Shown piece by piece: positions 49,725 to 60,061 of a stretch of 64,000 nt of DNA. The DNA comes from Bipolaris cookei (Eukaryota > Ascomycota > Dothideomycetes > Pleosporales > Pleosporaceae), in contig NRSV01000003.1 of the NCBI GenBank assembly GCA_002286855.1, positions 1,432-65,431 of the forward strand. Direction: 5' to 3'. Every line of letters begins with the position of its first letter. Within the stretch, counting starts at the first letter, position 1. A program made the position numbers and the translations under genes. Under the pieces are notes generated by a model. That model was not told where the DNA came from, did no database searches, and saw only the letters and a list, made by a program, of their open reading frames with translations.

Positions 49725-52008
49725 ATGGCGCCTCACCCTTTCAAGAGTATCTCTCCAGACGAGATACGCATCGCTCGCGATGTCATCCGTTCACTCCACA
49801 AAGACACCCTCATCAACTTTCGGGAAATTTTCATCCAAGAACCAAACAAAGAGGCAATGAAGCAATTTCTTGAACTTGAACATGCTGCCAAGCCAGGTCA
49901 TTCTGTGGCCACCAAGCGACCGCCACGACTGGCAAAGGTTCATTACGATGTAATTGGGTCGGATAAGATCCCACAGTATAATGAGGCGGTCATTGATGTT
50001 GAGCAAAAAAAGAGAGTCCGTCATGAGACCTTTCCAAAGGATCTTCAGCCCAGCCTGTGTTTGTGGGAATTTGATGATCTCGTTCAAGCATGCAAGGAGA
50101 GCGAGATGTTCCAAAAGGCTGTGGCCGAGTTCCAGCTACCTGAAGGATTTGAACTGATTATTGAGCCATGGCAAGAATACTTTACCCTTCTCCTCGATTA
50201 CATACTAATTGCTCTAGGCCACATGGTCCAGTTGACCCGGAATTCGAGCGCACCAGATACTTCCAAGGTCTCTGCTTCGCTCAAGACATGAGGAACGGGA
50301 ACCCAGACTCCAACTTCTACTCATACCCAGTGCCCCTGGTCCCCATCATGGACGCAGCAACAAAAAAGATTGTTCGTGTCGACCGCTTGGCTACGGGTGG
50401 AAAGGAAGATGGCCTGACGGCTCAGACATGCTCTCCGCGTGTCCTTGACCACTGTGAGTCGAGCGAGTATGTCCCCGAGATGGTTACTGGTGGACTCCGA
50501 CAGGATGTCAAGCCCATCAATATCGTACAACCCGACGGGCCTTCATTCATAGTTACTGATGAATCACTCGTTGAATGGCAAAAGTGGCGCTTCAGGGTAT
50601 CCTTCACCCCCCGTGAAGGAGCAGTTTTGCATGACGTCCACTACGATGGAAGAAGCATCATGTACCGCATGAGCATCAGCGAGATGACTGTACCCTATGC
50701 CGATGCCCGTCCAGGCTACCACCGCAAGCAAGCCTTTGACTTTGGTGACGGAGGTGCCGGAAACTGTGCCAACAACCTTTCTCTCGGTTGTGACTGCCTG
50801 GGTGTCATCAAGTACTTTGATGCCACTATAATCAACAAAGAGGGTGAGCCCGTAGATCACCCCAACGTCATCTGTCTCCATGAGCAAGACGACGGTATTG
50901 GCTGGAAGCACAGTAAGTATCCCTCCACTATCAATCCCACAACATTTCTCACTAACAAAACTCCCCCCCTTAGCCAACTGGCGAACCGGCCGCGCCGTCG
51001 TAACCCGCAAGCGGGAGCTCGTCGTACAATTCATCATCACCCTCGCCAACTACGAATACATCTTTGCCTACAAGCTCGACAACGCGGGCGGCATCACTAT
51101 TGAGACCCGCGCTACAGGCATCGTCTCGGTCGTCAACATCGACCCCGGCAAAACCTCCAACTACGGCAACATCGTCGCCAACGGCGTCCTCGCCCAAAAC
51201 CACCAGCACATATTTGCCGTCCGCGTCGACCCCGCAATCGACGGCCACAAAAACACCCTCGTCTACGAGGAATCGCACACAGCACCCTGGAACAAAGAAA
51301 CAAATCCCAACGGCAACTGGTACGAGATCCGCAAGACCGTCGTCGACAAATCCACGGGCCTCGATGCGAACCCAATGGATCACCGCGTCTTCAAAGTCAT
51401 CAATCCGTACAAGAAGAATCCCAAGTCTGGAAACAATGTTGGGTACAAATTCGCGCCGCTGCCGACGCAGAAGCTGCTCGCGGCTCCCGGTAGTATTCAA
51501 TCAAATCGCGCGTTGTTTACCCAACACCATTTGTGGGTTACAAAGTACCGCGATGACGAGCTGTTTGCTGCAGGTCCGTTCACAATGCAGAGCCAGCTTG
51601 ATGTGGGCGGTGTACATGATATGGCTGCTCGCAAGGATGATGTTGTCGAGGAGGATTTGGTGCTTTGGAATGTTTTTGGTTTGACCCATAATCCTCGGTA
51701 AGTTTCTTGTCTTTTCCTATCTCCTATCTGCCAGATATTGTGTCCGACGGCTCCAAGTTTTGTGGGAGAACAGGTACTGACAAGTGAGCAGTGTCGAAGA
51801 TTGGCCCGTTATGCCGGTCGAGATTTACGAGATTCATTATAAGCCAAGTGACTTTTTCGACCGCAATCCCGCGATTGATGTGCCGAACACGAAGAACAAT
51901 TCTTCGGTTTTGGTGGCTAAGGATTGCTGTGAGGGTAAGCTTTGAGGCTTGGATGGTGTAAGCTGATGGAATGTTTCTTTTTCTCCTGTTCTAGCATTTC
52001 TACGATGA
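49725..52008 (+). CDS. copper-containing primary amine oxidase
   Basis: Oxidises primary amines to aldehydes with release of ammonia and peroxide, using copper and topaquinone. Five exons: 49725-50170, 50218-50912, 50974-51697, 51792-51934 and 51995-52008, giving 673 aa, as expected. The cofactor Tyr is in TLANYEYIF, and the catalytic base Asp in PYADARPGYHRKQAFDFGDG. The copper His pair is in NHQHIF, with the third His in FTQHHLWVTKY. The first intron has a GC donor (TG-GCAAGA) and a perfect TACTAAT branch; splicing restores EPW-PHGPVDPEFERTRYF. The last coding exon is 14 nt. No signal peptide is visible, so the enzyme is probably peroxisomal or cytosolic, although the C-terminus FLR is not a clear PTS1. 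Confidence 0.92.
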
Positions 52009-52398
52009 GGTTACGGTTGAGGATTATGTACGAGGAATGACTATAATGGATAAAAAGTCGAATGCATATAATGACCACTCTATCATGCTATACAAGTGAC
52101 TGGATAATATCGAAAGTATTGGCGTGTTAATTATTTTGTACAACCTGGCATCACCTCACATCGACCAAAGTTTACTACACTGACTGTAAAGTAAAATATA
52201 TTTCACAAAAAAAACCCTAGAGTACATACATACATGCTCGCAACACAGCACCGCTGTGCAAAAGTGGTATTCCGTTCCATCTAAAGCTCAAGTGCATAAT
52301 TATTGCGAAGCGAACAACAAAGCCAAAGACGGCAAGTAAAAGCACGGTTCGCCATACGCCAGTGCCTTTCCACAAAAATTGTACTAGACACATACTAT
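52009..52398. other. short convergent gap
   Basis: 3' flanks of the amine oxidase and coiled-coil genes; nothing else. Confidence 0.5.
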
Positions 52399-53988
52399 TT
52401 ACATTCCCCAACTGCCAGTGACGGCATTTAGGGCACCGTCAACAGCCTCCTCGAGCGTCTCGACTCGAAGTCTTAGCGTGCGGTTCTCCTCTCGCTCCTT
52501 GGCCAGACGGCCCCATACAGAGGATTGTGCGCCACCTTCACAATTTGCGCATCCCCATCCTCCCCGGTTGATGTCAATCTTTTCCTGCGTGGTCTTCTGT
52601 TGTAGCGACGCGGGCTTCTTGCCCTTGGTTGTGTTGACATGAGAGTCGTTGTCGAGTACAGAGGAACGGTCAGTGGCGGTTGGGCTCAAGCAGTTTCCTG
52701 ACGTGACACTTGCTCCATCGTTTTCTGTTTCCGATTCGAAGCCAGAGTCGACGCTGAGTCCAGACCCAGAAATGCGGTTGTGCCGTCTGACAGCAGTGTC
52801 TTGGCACGAAGCATGCTCACACTGGGCCGAACCCCTGATGAGCGCCAAATTCCTCTTGCGGGCCGCCTCTTCTTCTTGCCTTGCTCTTCGCTCAAACGCA
52901 AGGTCTTCCATGAGTGACCGCATCTGCTCGTCCTGCTCGTCGGCTCGCCTTGCCATGGTCTCAAGTTGCATCTTGAGGTGGCGGGCACGTGTCTCGGCCT
53001 CATCGAGCTCATCTTCCTGCGCGCTCTGCTCCGAGTGCGCGTCTACCAGAGCAGTAGAAAGTTTGCGGTAGGCAGTCTGGTAGCGCGAGAGCAGCGCTTC
53101 GGCATTAGTGAGGAGGTCGTGGAAGGATGATGCAGCGAGGGGGTCGGCGGGGCCGTGGGGGAAGAGAGCTTGCGAGATGTTGAGGTTCAGCAGCTCATCG
53201 TCGGGGTTGTGGTATGTGGGTGACGGCTGTGGTGGAGGGACTGCGGCGCTCTTTTGTGTCTTGAGCAACCAGGCAAACTTGCTGCTTGCGGTTGGCTGGC
53301 TTGGTGCCTTAGTCTGCGCTGGCATAGCGCCAGAGGGTTGGGGACTCTCGGAAGCGCCCCTTGTAAGGGACGAGCCGCGGGTGAAGATATTGGCCATCAT
53401 GTTGCCCCTCTCTTCTTCCACTTCTGATTCGGACTCTGATTCAGAGTCGTACTCTTCTCCTGATGCCGACTCCGAGTCCGAGTAATCGTCGTGCTGCGAG
53501 GTGCTAGCCTTGCTAGAGGGCGAAGAGCCACTGAACCAGTTCTGGATAGCCCTGATCTTGGGCTGGCTGGCGCTGGATTCAACGGTTCCCCTCGAGGGCA
53601 TAAAACTGGCAAGGGACTTTGAGGGCGAAGAGGCGCGTGAGGTATGCTGCTGGATTGTAGTAGCGGCGCGGTTGAGGTTTTCAAACACGGTGCCGGTCAG
53701 CGTGCGCTGGTGACTGCTACGGCCTGACCTGGAGAAGTCGTCAAGCGGGCAGGGCGCATGTGGGTCGTAGGCGGTGGGGGAAGTGGGCGTTAGAGCAGAG
53801 GGGGGTGGTTGAAGGCCAGTAATGTCGACGTCGTCAAAAGTGCGAGCGTCATGCTCAGGCAGGGGAGCCGAGTGCTTGCGAGAATGGTAGGGCTGCACTT
53901 GTATAGCAGCGCGTTGCGGGCCCTGAGCAGCGTAAGGAGGGTGAGAGGGCTGTTGCAGGTCCCGGTCGTGCGATGAATTGCGGCTCAT
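52399..53988 (-). CDS. conserved fungal coiled-coil protein of unknown function
   Basis: 529 aa, single exon, ATG at 53988. The first 160 residues are disordered (Ser/Pro/Gln). An acidic serine block lies at about 168-195 (DSESASGEEYDSESESESEV), possibly a casein kinase 2 target. A predicted globular or helical region with FHDLLTNAEALLSRYQTAYRKL starts near 289. A coiled coil spans about 316-383 (EDELDEAETRARHLKMQLET and on). The C-terminus has a CxxC (GWGCANCEG, 480-483) followed by a second short coiled coil. The layout suggests a scaffold protein, but no named family is recognised. Confidence 0.8.
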   Translation of the reverse strand: MSRNSSHDRDLQQPSHPPYAAQGPQRAAIQVQPYHSRKHSAPLPEHDARTFDDVDITGLQPPPSALTPTSPTAYDPHAPCPLDDFSRSGRSSHQRTLTGTVFENLNRAATTIQQHTSRASSPSKSLASFMPSRGTVESSASQPKIRAIQNWFSGSSPSSKASTSQHDDYSDSESASGEEYDSESESESEVEEERGNMMANIFTRGSSLTRGASESPQPSGAMPAQTKAPSQPTASSKFAWLLKTQKSAAVPPPQPSPTYHNPDDELLNLNISQALFPHGPADPLAASSFHDLLTNAEALLSRYQTAYRKLSTALVDAHSEQSAQEDELDEAETRARHLKMQLETMARRADEQDEQMRSLMEDLAFERRARQEEEAARKRNLALIRGSAQCEHASCQDTAVRRHNRISGSGLSVDSGFESETENDGASVTSGNCLSPTATDRSSVLDNDSHVNTTKGKKPASLQQKTTQEKIDINRGGWGCANCEGGAQSSVWGRLAKEREENRTLRLRVETLEEAVDGALNAVTGSWGM

Positions 53989-54912
53989 ATCGGCGGCCCA
54001 CTGGAGCTACTAGTTTGGGGAAAGGGAGATTTGCAACCACGGCAGATGGTCCGGATCGGCAGCGAGGGCTATACGAGTGCTGCTGTGAAACACTGCCTCG
54101 ACTCGTCGCCTAAGGGGGCGGGCGCGAGGGCGTGAGGGCAGCGGGCAGCCCGAGCGATGGGCGGCGGATAGGGCCGATGAAGGAGCAATGAGGGACTGTG
54201 GTGGGTGGGGTACAAGGGCTCAACAGCTGGTGCAGGACAGCGGCGACAAGTCGCTACAGACACAGTCGCACCAAAAGCAGAAGGAATAGAGGTTCAGCGT
54301 TTGGAAAAGAAAGCAGGCGAGGATTTTGTGCAGCGTACAAATGTTTCGAGGGGCAGGAAAACTAAGGTGGCCGGGAGTCGCATTTTGTGAGGCTGGGACG
54401 GCTAGCCCGCCCCGTCATGCTCGCACACCGCAACACGTATACAAGGCTTACCCACTTGCAATACACGCCTCGCACCAATCGCGCGCCCTGGATGCACGGC
54501 GCCGCTCCAGTCACGTTGCAGCCGCCTTCAAACTCTGCGGTTCCCTCCAGGTCGTATGTATTTGCCTTTGCCCTCTGCCGGTTCCCTCCATGCCTTGGCC
54601 CGCCGTTCTGTTTCAACGCGTCGCGGACCAATAATACGTAACGGGTGTTTGGAAACATTCTTCTCCAGGGAAACATTCCTGTGACAGCAGCTGTTGGCCC
54701 CCTCATACCCTACTTGTAGCGTCCTCTCGCAAACACCAAAACAACTTCTTTTGCATTCTGGCTGCTCAACATGTCTACATTCCCTAGCTGCACCGTAGTA
54801 GGGGTTCATCATGGATCCATCCAGTCCCGCTTGGCGCAGCTACTCCGCCATCCCCGTCTCCCTTTACCGCCATCTGCCTCACTAGTTGTATGTACAGTAC
54901 ACACATGCGGCT
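53989..54912. other. intergenic upstream of the coiled-coil gene
   Basis: 920 bp, GC-rich promoter or leader sequence; ORFs short and overlapping, no domain. Confidence 0.5.
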
Positions 54913-56290
54913 CTACGACTTTTGGCTCAGGTAGTGTGCTTCTTCTGAAGTGCCCCAGCGCTCGGTCCCGTCTTCTGGCAGCACCACCCAAGGCGCCTTC
55001 TCCCGCAGAAAGATATGCTTGATCACCTTTGGCGTCGTCTCCGTCTTCAGGCTTTCCAGATCGACCGTGACCATGCACAGACCGAGCCCTTCAGGGTCTG
55101 AAGGATATGTCATGGATATCGGTGCCCCACACCCCGAGCAAAACGTTCGTTCAGCAACGCTAGAAAGTTGCAGACTCGTGCGCGTGCTCGCCTGGCTGAA
55201 TCTAACCTCTTTCAACGGCACTCGTGTAAACGCGAGGAATCCAGAGCCTGACAGTTGCTGGCACGCTCGGCAGTGGCATATGGTGATGTCTGAAGGCGCC
55301 GCGCTCGATGTGTATTGTACCCCACCGCACCGGCATCCGCCTGAGAAGACGACGTCGTCTTTAATTGTTTGTGCAACATATCGAGATCCGTCGGCAGCTT
55401 CAGTGTCGCGTCAGTTCGCCATTGGCTCTAGTGCAGCTGCATAGGTTTTACTTACCTTTCCGCGCTATACCCAGAAACACCGAGTCCAACTCTTCGACCT
55501 TACCGTCTATTGCCAGCTTCTCCCACTCTTCTTTGTAAATCCCTTGTGCTCTCCTCCTGATGTCGTTGTTCGCAAACGTCCTGGCAACGTCCTTGACAAT
55601 TACGTTTTCGACAAAAAAGTCATCCCATTGCTCCATCTCATACGAGCGTCGGCCGTACCCGGCTTGGTTTTCGACTGTAAACACCTGCTCCACCTCTAGG
55701 CCAGCTGACTCCATTGTCTTCCTCAGAGTGTTCTCTGATTTGCTCCATGAGCGGTTATATGGGATCGGTAATTGCAGTCTGCGCGCCACCCTCTCGAGAA
55801 CCATGCCTGACACTAAGTTCCTCGGGTGCGTCGCATCCACTGCCATGACACCACCAGGCTTCAGAAATTCTGTCCAGTGCTCCATGGCTGCCTTGGGGTC
55901 AGGAAACAAGACAAGCGCAGAAGCTACCGTGATGACGTCAAACTGTTTCCCCTTTAATTCTTCCGTCTCATCCAAGTGTAACACGTCGCCCTTAAAAAAG
56001 GTAGCATTCGCATATTTATCTCCCGCTTGCGTCTTTCGATGCGTGGCGACCGCAAGCATACTAGGCGTGACATCGACTCCTACAACGTGACCTTGTGGCC
56101 CCACAGCCTCTGCTTCGCGAAAAGTAAGGAGTCCCGTTCCGCATGCCAGGTCCAGTACATGCTGCCCAGGTTGTATGTCCAGGTAGGATATGAACCGTTT
56201 GGTAAAGTCGTTATGCCATGTCGCATCGTAATCCCATGATTTCGAATCGTAAAATCGAATAGCATGTGCTGCTTGTCGCTCGGCCGTCAT
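54913..56290 (-). CDS. probable fusion: class I SAM methyltransferase plus GFA/CENP-V-type zinc domain
   Basis: Exon 56290-55456 codes a UbiE-like methyltransferase: VLDLACGTGLL motif I, VVGVDVTPSMLAVA, FDVITVASALVLF, and KPGGVMAVDATHP. It ends in FLGIARK at a canonical GTAAGT donor. After a 58-bp intron (55398-55455, branch CTGAC, acceptor GAAG) the frame continues in 55397-54913 as a GFA domain with the zinc cysteines GGCRCGGVQYTSS, CHCRACQQLSGSGF and ERTFCSGCGAPI. The total is 439 aa and the frame closes exactly. The GFA part has no in-frame ATG of its own: the only upstream one (ATG GCG AAC) is followed at once by TGA. The alternative is a methyltransferase ending at the TAA 55448 plus a separate GFA gene with an unseen first exon. 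Substrate unknown; GFA proteins bind thiol adducts. Confidence 0.65.
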
Positions 56291-57679
56291 TTTGGCCGAC
56301 CCCAAACTTGTTCTGTTGTGGAGAAAACACCACTTCGCCAGTATGTGTAGATATATACAGAGAACAGTGGCTGCCAGCCAATGAGGGTGGGGCAGCTTGG
56401 TAAGCCAGGTTTCGATCTATCTAGTCAGAGTGCACCGTATGCTTCCTTCTCTTTCCCTTCAATCCTGACTAGGCAAATCGCTGACAACTTTTCTGAGTAG
56501 TTTCTTGTGAGAAACCAGGGCTTTGTCTTATAACTAAGCTTCATTTATTTATGGACGGATCTCAATGTACCGGCCTGAGACATCCGATTGAACGTGAGAG
56601 GGGTGCCGAAGTCCAGCATACCACTAACACCAGAATCGGTAAGCGCGACTGGCCAGCTATCTCTCACCTTTCGATCCTTCCTTCCTCCTTCGACATGCTC
56701 TGCGCTCAACACTCTTCATTCTAGCGATTGGGTATTCACAAAATCACCAGCAATATCTCCACATGTCCATATTGGCGCATTTTTGATATCGTACACACTG
56801 ACAACGCTGCATCAGATACTATCAGGGTTGAAACGAGGCACCATGTAACATAGGATATACATACTATCTGCTGACCTGGCCCGTCTCTGAGGATCCTTAG
56901 AACAACACTAGAAGCTCCGAAAGAGGATTCATAATACTGATTGTATACTGCCGGAAGAATCGCAAGGTGACGGACAGGCTAAACGGCACTTCAACAAATG
57001 CCCCACCGCACCCCACAAGGTCATGGAGAGTTGGCGTCATAGTATCCATCAGCTCTTCAGGGTGAGCCAGGGTCGGTAGAATGCCTGTTGCATTCTACAC
57101 CCAATGAAGCATCATCCTACGGTAATACCTATTTCTAAACCCTGGAAGAGCATTATGCAAACTGCATGCTGCCTATATAGGTTTTCAATACCCGCATCTG
57201 AAAACATGTCAAGTGGGGACACTTCCCTTTCAGGAAAACTGTTAGCCAAGGATGCTAAAGTGCGAGCCCGCCCCCTCGTGGCTCAAAGGAGCTCTTACAT
57301 TCCAATAGAAGACCCCAAGTATAGAGGGCATTATTGATTTTTCCATCATTCAAGAGACAGAATCCTGCACGACTCGCACCCAGGCTTACCCCTAAGCTTC
57401 ACCCTAAGCTTCACCCTAAGCTTCCCCCATGTCACCTACCACGGTTCCGCATTTACGCGACAGTAGGGATCGCCGCTGACAGGCAATGAGACATGTATTC
57501 TTAATTACATCGTATTAATTATGCATGAATTGCTCCTTTCTATCGCTTCATTTAAGATCGTCAATTTCCTGCGGGGACGCGGAGTGTTTGTGGAGCGAAT
57601 AGTCAATATATAATAGACAGAGGCTCTTGAAAATGCCTGCGTTTAGAAAAACCTTTTGTGGGCACCCTCAATATTCAGT
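56291..57679. other. divergent promoter region, methyltransferase-GFA gene and CE15 gene
   Basis: 1.4 kb. A short tandem repeat CCTAAGCTTCAC occurs three times near 57389-57427. ORFs of 61 to 86 codons show no features. Confidence 0.5.
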
Positions 57680-58852
57680 ATGAAGTATTCAATCGCCCTC
57701 TCACTCCTTTCTAGTGTCGTTCTTGCGGCGCCTCTGCTTGAGAAACGCCAAGAGGCAACATGCGCCGTTCCATCGACTTTTCCTAGCACCGCCAACTCCA
57801 AACTACCGAATCCCTTCAAGTTCTTCGACGGAAGATCTGTTGTCACCAAAGAAGACTTTGCATGCAAGAACAAAGAAGTCAGCGCTGCCTTGCAGAACCA
57901 AGAGCTTGGTGATTTTCCTAAGAAGCCTTCAACTGTCACTGCTAGCTTCTCGGGATCATCTCTCTCTATCACTTCGAGTGAGGGTGGGAAATCTGTCTCG
58001 TTCTCTGTCTCAATCAAGAAACCCAGTGGAAGCAGTCCCTTCCCCGCCATTATCGCCTATGGCGCTCCCAGTATCCCAATCCCCAGCCAGGTCGCTACCA
58101 TCACCTTTAACAACGATGAGATCGCTCAGCAGCAGAGCCAAAGCAGTCGTGGAAAAGGCAAGTTTTATGATCTATACGGTTCAAGCCACAGTGCAGGTGC
58201 TCTTACTGCCTGGGCCTGGGGTGTTGATCGTATCATAGATGCTCTTGAGACGACTCCTGGCGCCGGCATTGATCCTAAGCGTGTCGGGGTTACTGGATGC
58301 TCCCGGAACGGCAAGGGTGCATTTGTTGCTGCCGCTCTCGTGGACCGTATCGCTCTCGGGCTACCCCAAGAATCCGGATCTGGCGGTGCTGCCTGTTGGC
58401 GCATTTCTGACTCGGAGAAGGCCAAGGGCAAGAACATCCAGACTTCTAGCCAGATTGTTACCGAGAATGTTTGGTTCTCTCCCAAATTCAATGCATTTAG
58501 CACACGGTCCAACACACTCGCTACCGACCACCATCAGCTTGCAGGCATGGTTGCTCCTCGCGGCCTGCTCGTTATAGAGAATGAAATCGATTGGCTGGGC
58601 CCGGTTGCCACAACGGCTTGCATGAAGGCTGGTCGCCTCATCTACAGGGCTCTTGGTGTACCGGACAACATGGGTTTCACAGGCTCTGGTAACCACAACC
58701 ACTGCCAATTTCCATCCAACCAGCAGGCTGATCTGACTGCCTTTATAAACAAATTTCTGTTGAACCAGAGTGCCGATACTAATATCGAAAAGGGCCCGTC
58801 CGGTGCCGATGTTGCAGCATACATCGACTGGACTGCACCTACGCTCACTTAG
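57680..58852 (+). CDS. secreted glucuronoyl methylesterase, carbohydrate esterase family 15
   Basis: Cleaves ester bonds between lignin alcohols and 4-O-methyl-glucuronic acid of xylan, helping plant cell-wall breakdown outside the cell. One exon, 390 aa. Signal peptide MKYSIALSLLSSVVLAAP followed by a Kex2-type KR at 22-23. The triad fits the spacing of the known CE15 structure: Ser208 in GCSRNGKGA, Glu231 in PQESGSGG, His341 in GNHNHCQFP. The region after Arg23 starts directly with the catalytic domain, with no CBM1 linker. An upstream alternative start eight codons earlier is not favoured, since ATG 57680 gives the proper signal peptide. Confidence 0.95.
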   Translation: MKYSIALSLLSSVVLAAPLLEKRQEATCAVPSTFPSTANSKLPNPFKFFDGRSVVTKEDFACKNKEVSAALQNQELGDFPKKPSTVTASFSGSSLSITSSEGGKSVSFSVSIKKPSGSSPFPAIIAYGAPSIPIPSQVATITFNNDEIAQQQSQSSRGKGKFYDLYGSSHSAGALTAWAWGVDRIIDALETTPGAGIDPKRVGVTGCSRNGKGAFVAAALVDRIALGLPQESGSGGAACWRISDSEKAKGKNIQTSSQIVTENVWFSPKFNAFSTRSNTLATDHHQLAGMVAPRGLLVIENEIDWLGPVATTACMKAGRLIYRALGVPDNMGFTGSGNHNHCQFPSNQQADLTAFINKFLLNQSADTNIEKGPSGADVAAYIDWTAPTLT

Positions 58853-60061
58853 GATGTACGGATGGGAACTCAGATGGCCGGGGCTGGGGATATGAATGTA
58901 TTCATGTAGAACAATTCAAAATCAAATGGCCATTCTCGCAAAGTTAATAAACAGTCTTCCCACAACCAAATACTGGGTGCCGAGAGCTTGGTCAGCTGCA
59001 ATATCGGGAGCGTGGGATAAGCAGCAATCTTGGCAAACGCCACCTGACGACAGAGGAGCGAAAAGGTATCAAAAACCAAAAGTCGTGTTTTTGTTTGCTC
59101 AGGCGATATATTTCGATGAAGGAATAGACGATGATGCACACGGTATGTTCTGCTGTCGCACAGGGTAAATTTTGAGATCTCACCACCAAGGCTCATCTGG
59201 TCGGTGAAGTGACTATGAGGAGTGCGATAGAGGACAAGGGCGCACAGGGAGCATGCAAGGGCCCTTGTGAGTCGATATGCTCCTACCACCAGATCAGCGG
59301 AGTGTGAAATGATGAGTTTGATGTTTGACTGGGCCGTGGTAGCAAGTTTGGAGGGGTCGTGGACGTGGCACTCCACTCGTTCCTTGCGCATCCGAAGCGG
59401 TGGCTCATTTCGGCACTAGCCCACGTCAAGCGCGTTGTTTGTCTTCAACCCCACAATCCCGACGTGCAGTGAGCATGAGCGTGAGCAGGGCGATTGAGGT
59501 CAAGTCGAAGAGTCGCAGCGACGACACCACCGCCCTACGGCCGCAACACCCACTCACATCCTCATCACATGACCCTGCCAAGCCGCTAACTCCCTTTGCG
59601 CGCGGACAAACGCTCAGGCTAGAGAGACCTCGCAGACGTTCACCACCCATCCCGATATCACCAAGACTTGCGCCCGCATCTCTCCATCCCCGCAACACGC
59701 TGTTCCTGACGCGTACTGCGGTCTCTGGCCCTTTTTGAGTGCGCCTGCGCCCCTGCCACCCGCCACTCGCAAATTGCGCGCTCCGCTTCAACCTCCTGGA
59801 ACGACGCGACTCTGCGACGGGCGGACTCCCGAGAGTCTCTCATCGGCCTCATCCTCAAAAGGGCTTCTGCCACCACCACTCCCCCCGATAATGTCATAGA
59901 ACACCGCTACACGCGCCACAACACACTCCTCGACTGTCGTTCCCTCATACTTGCGCGATCTCCGGCGCCCAGACCACGTGCGGCAACCGCGTCTCAGACT
60001 TGACATCTTGTCATCAACCCTCGATTGCGCATTTGCACAAATACCGTGACTGCAGCCCACC
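58853..60061. other. intergenic between CE15 gene and Snf2-type gene
   Basis: 1.2 kb. A 173-codon minus ORF (58870-59391) is rejected for lack of features. The right half is the GC-rich leader or promoter of the remodeller gene. Confidence 0.5.

Noticed and set aside
58870..59391. 173-codon minus-strand ORF after the CE15 gene
   Set aside because: No start context, domain or signal; composition is mixed and it overlaps the 3' flank of the CE15 gene. Treated as chance.
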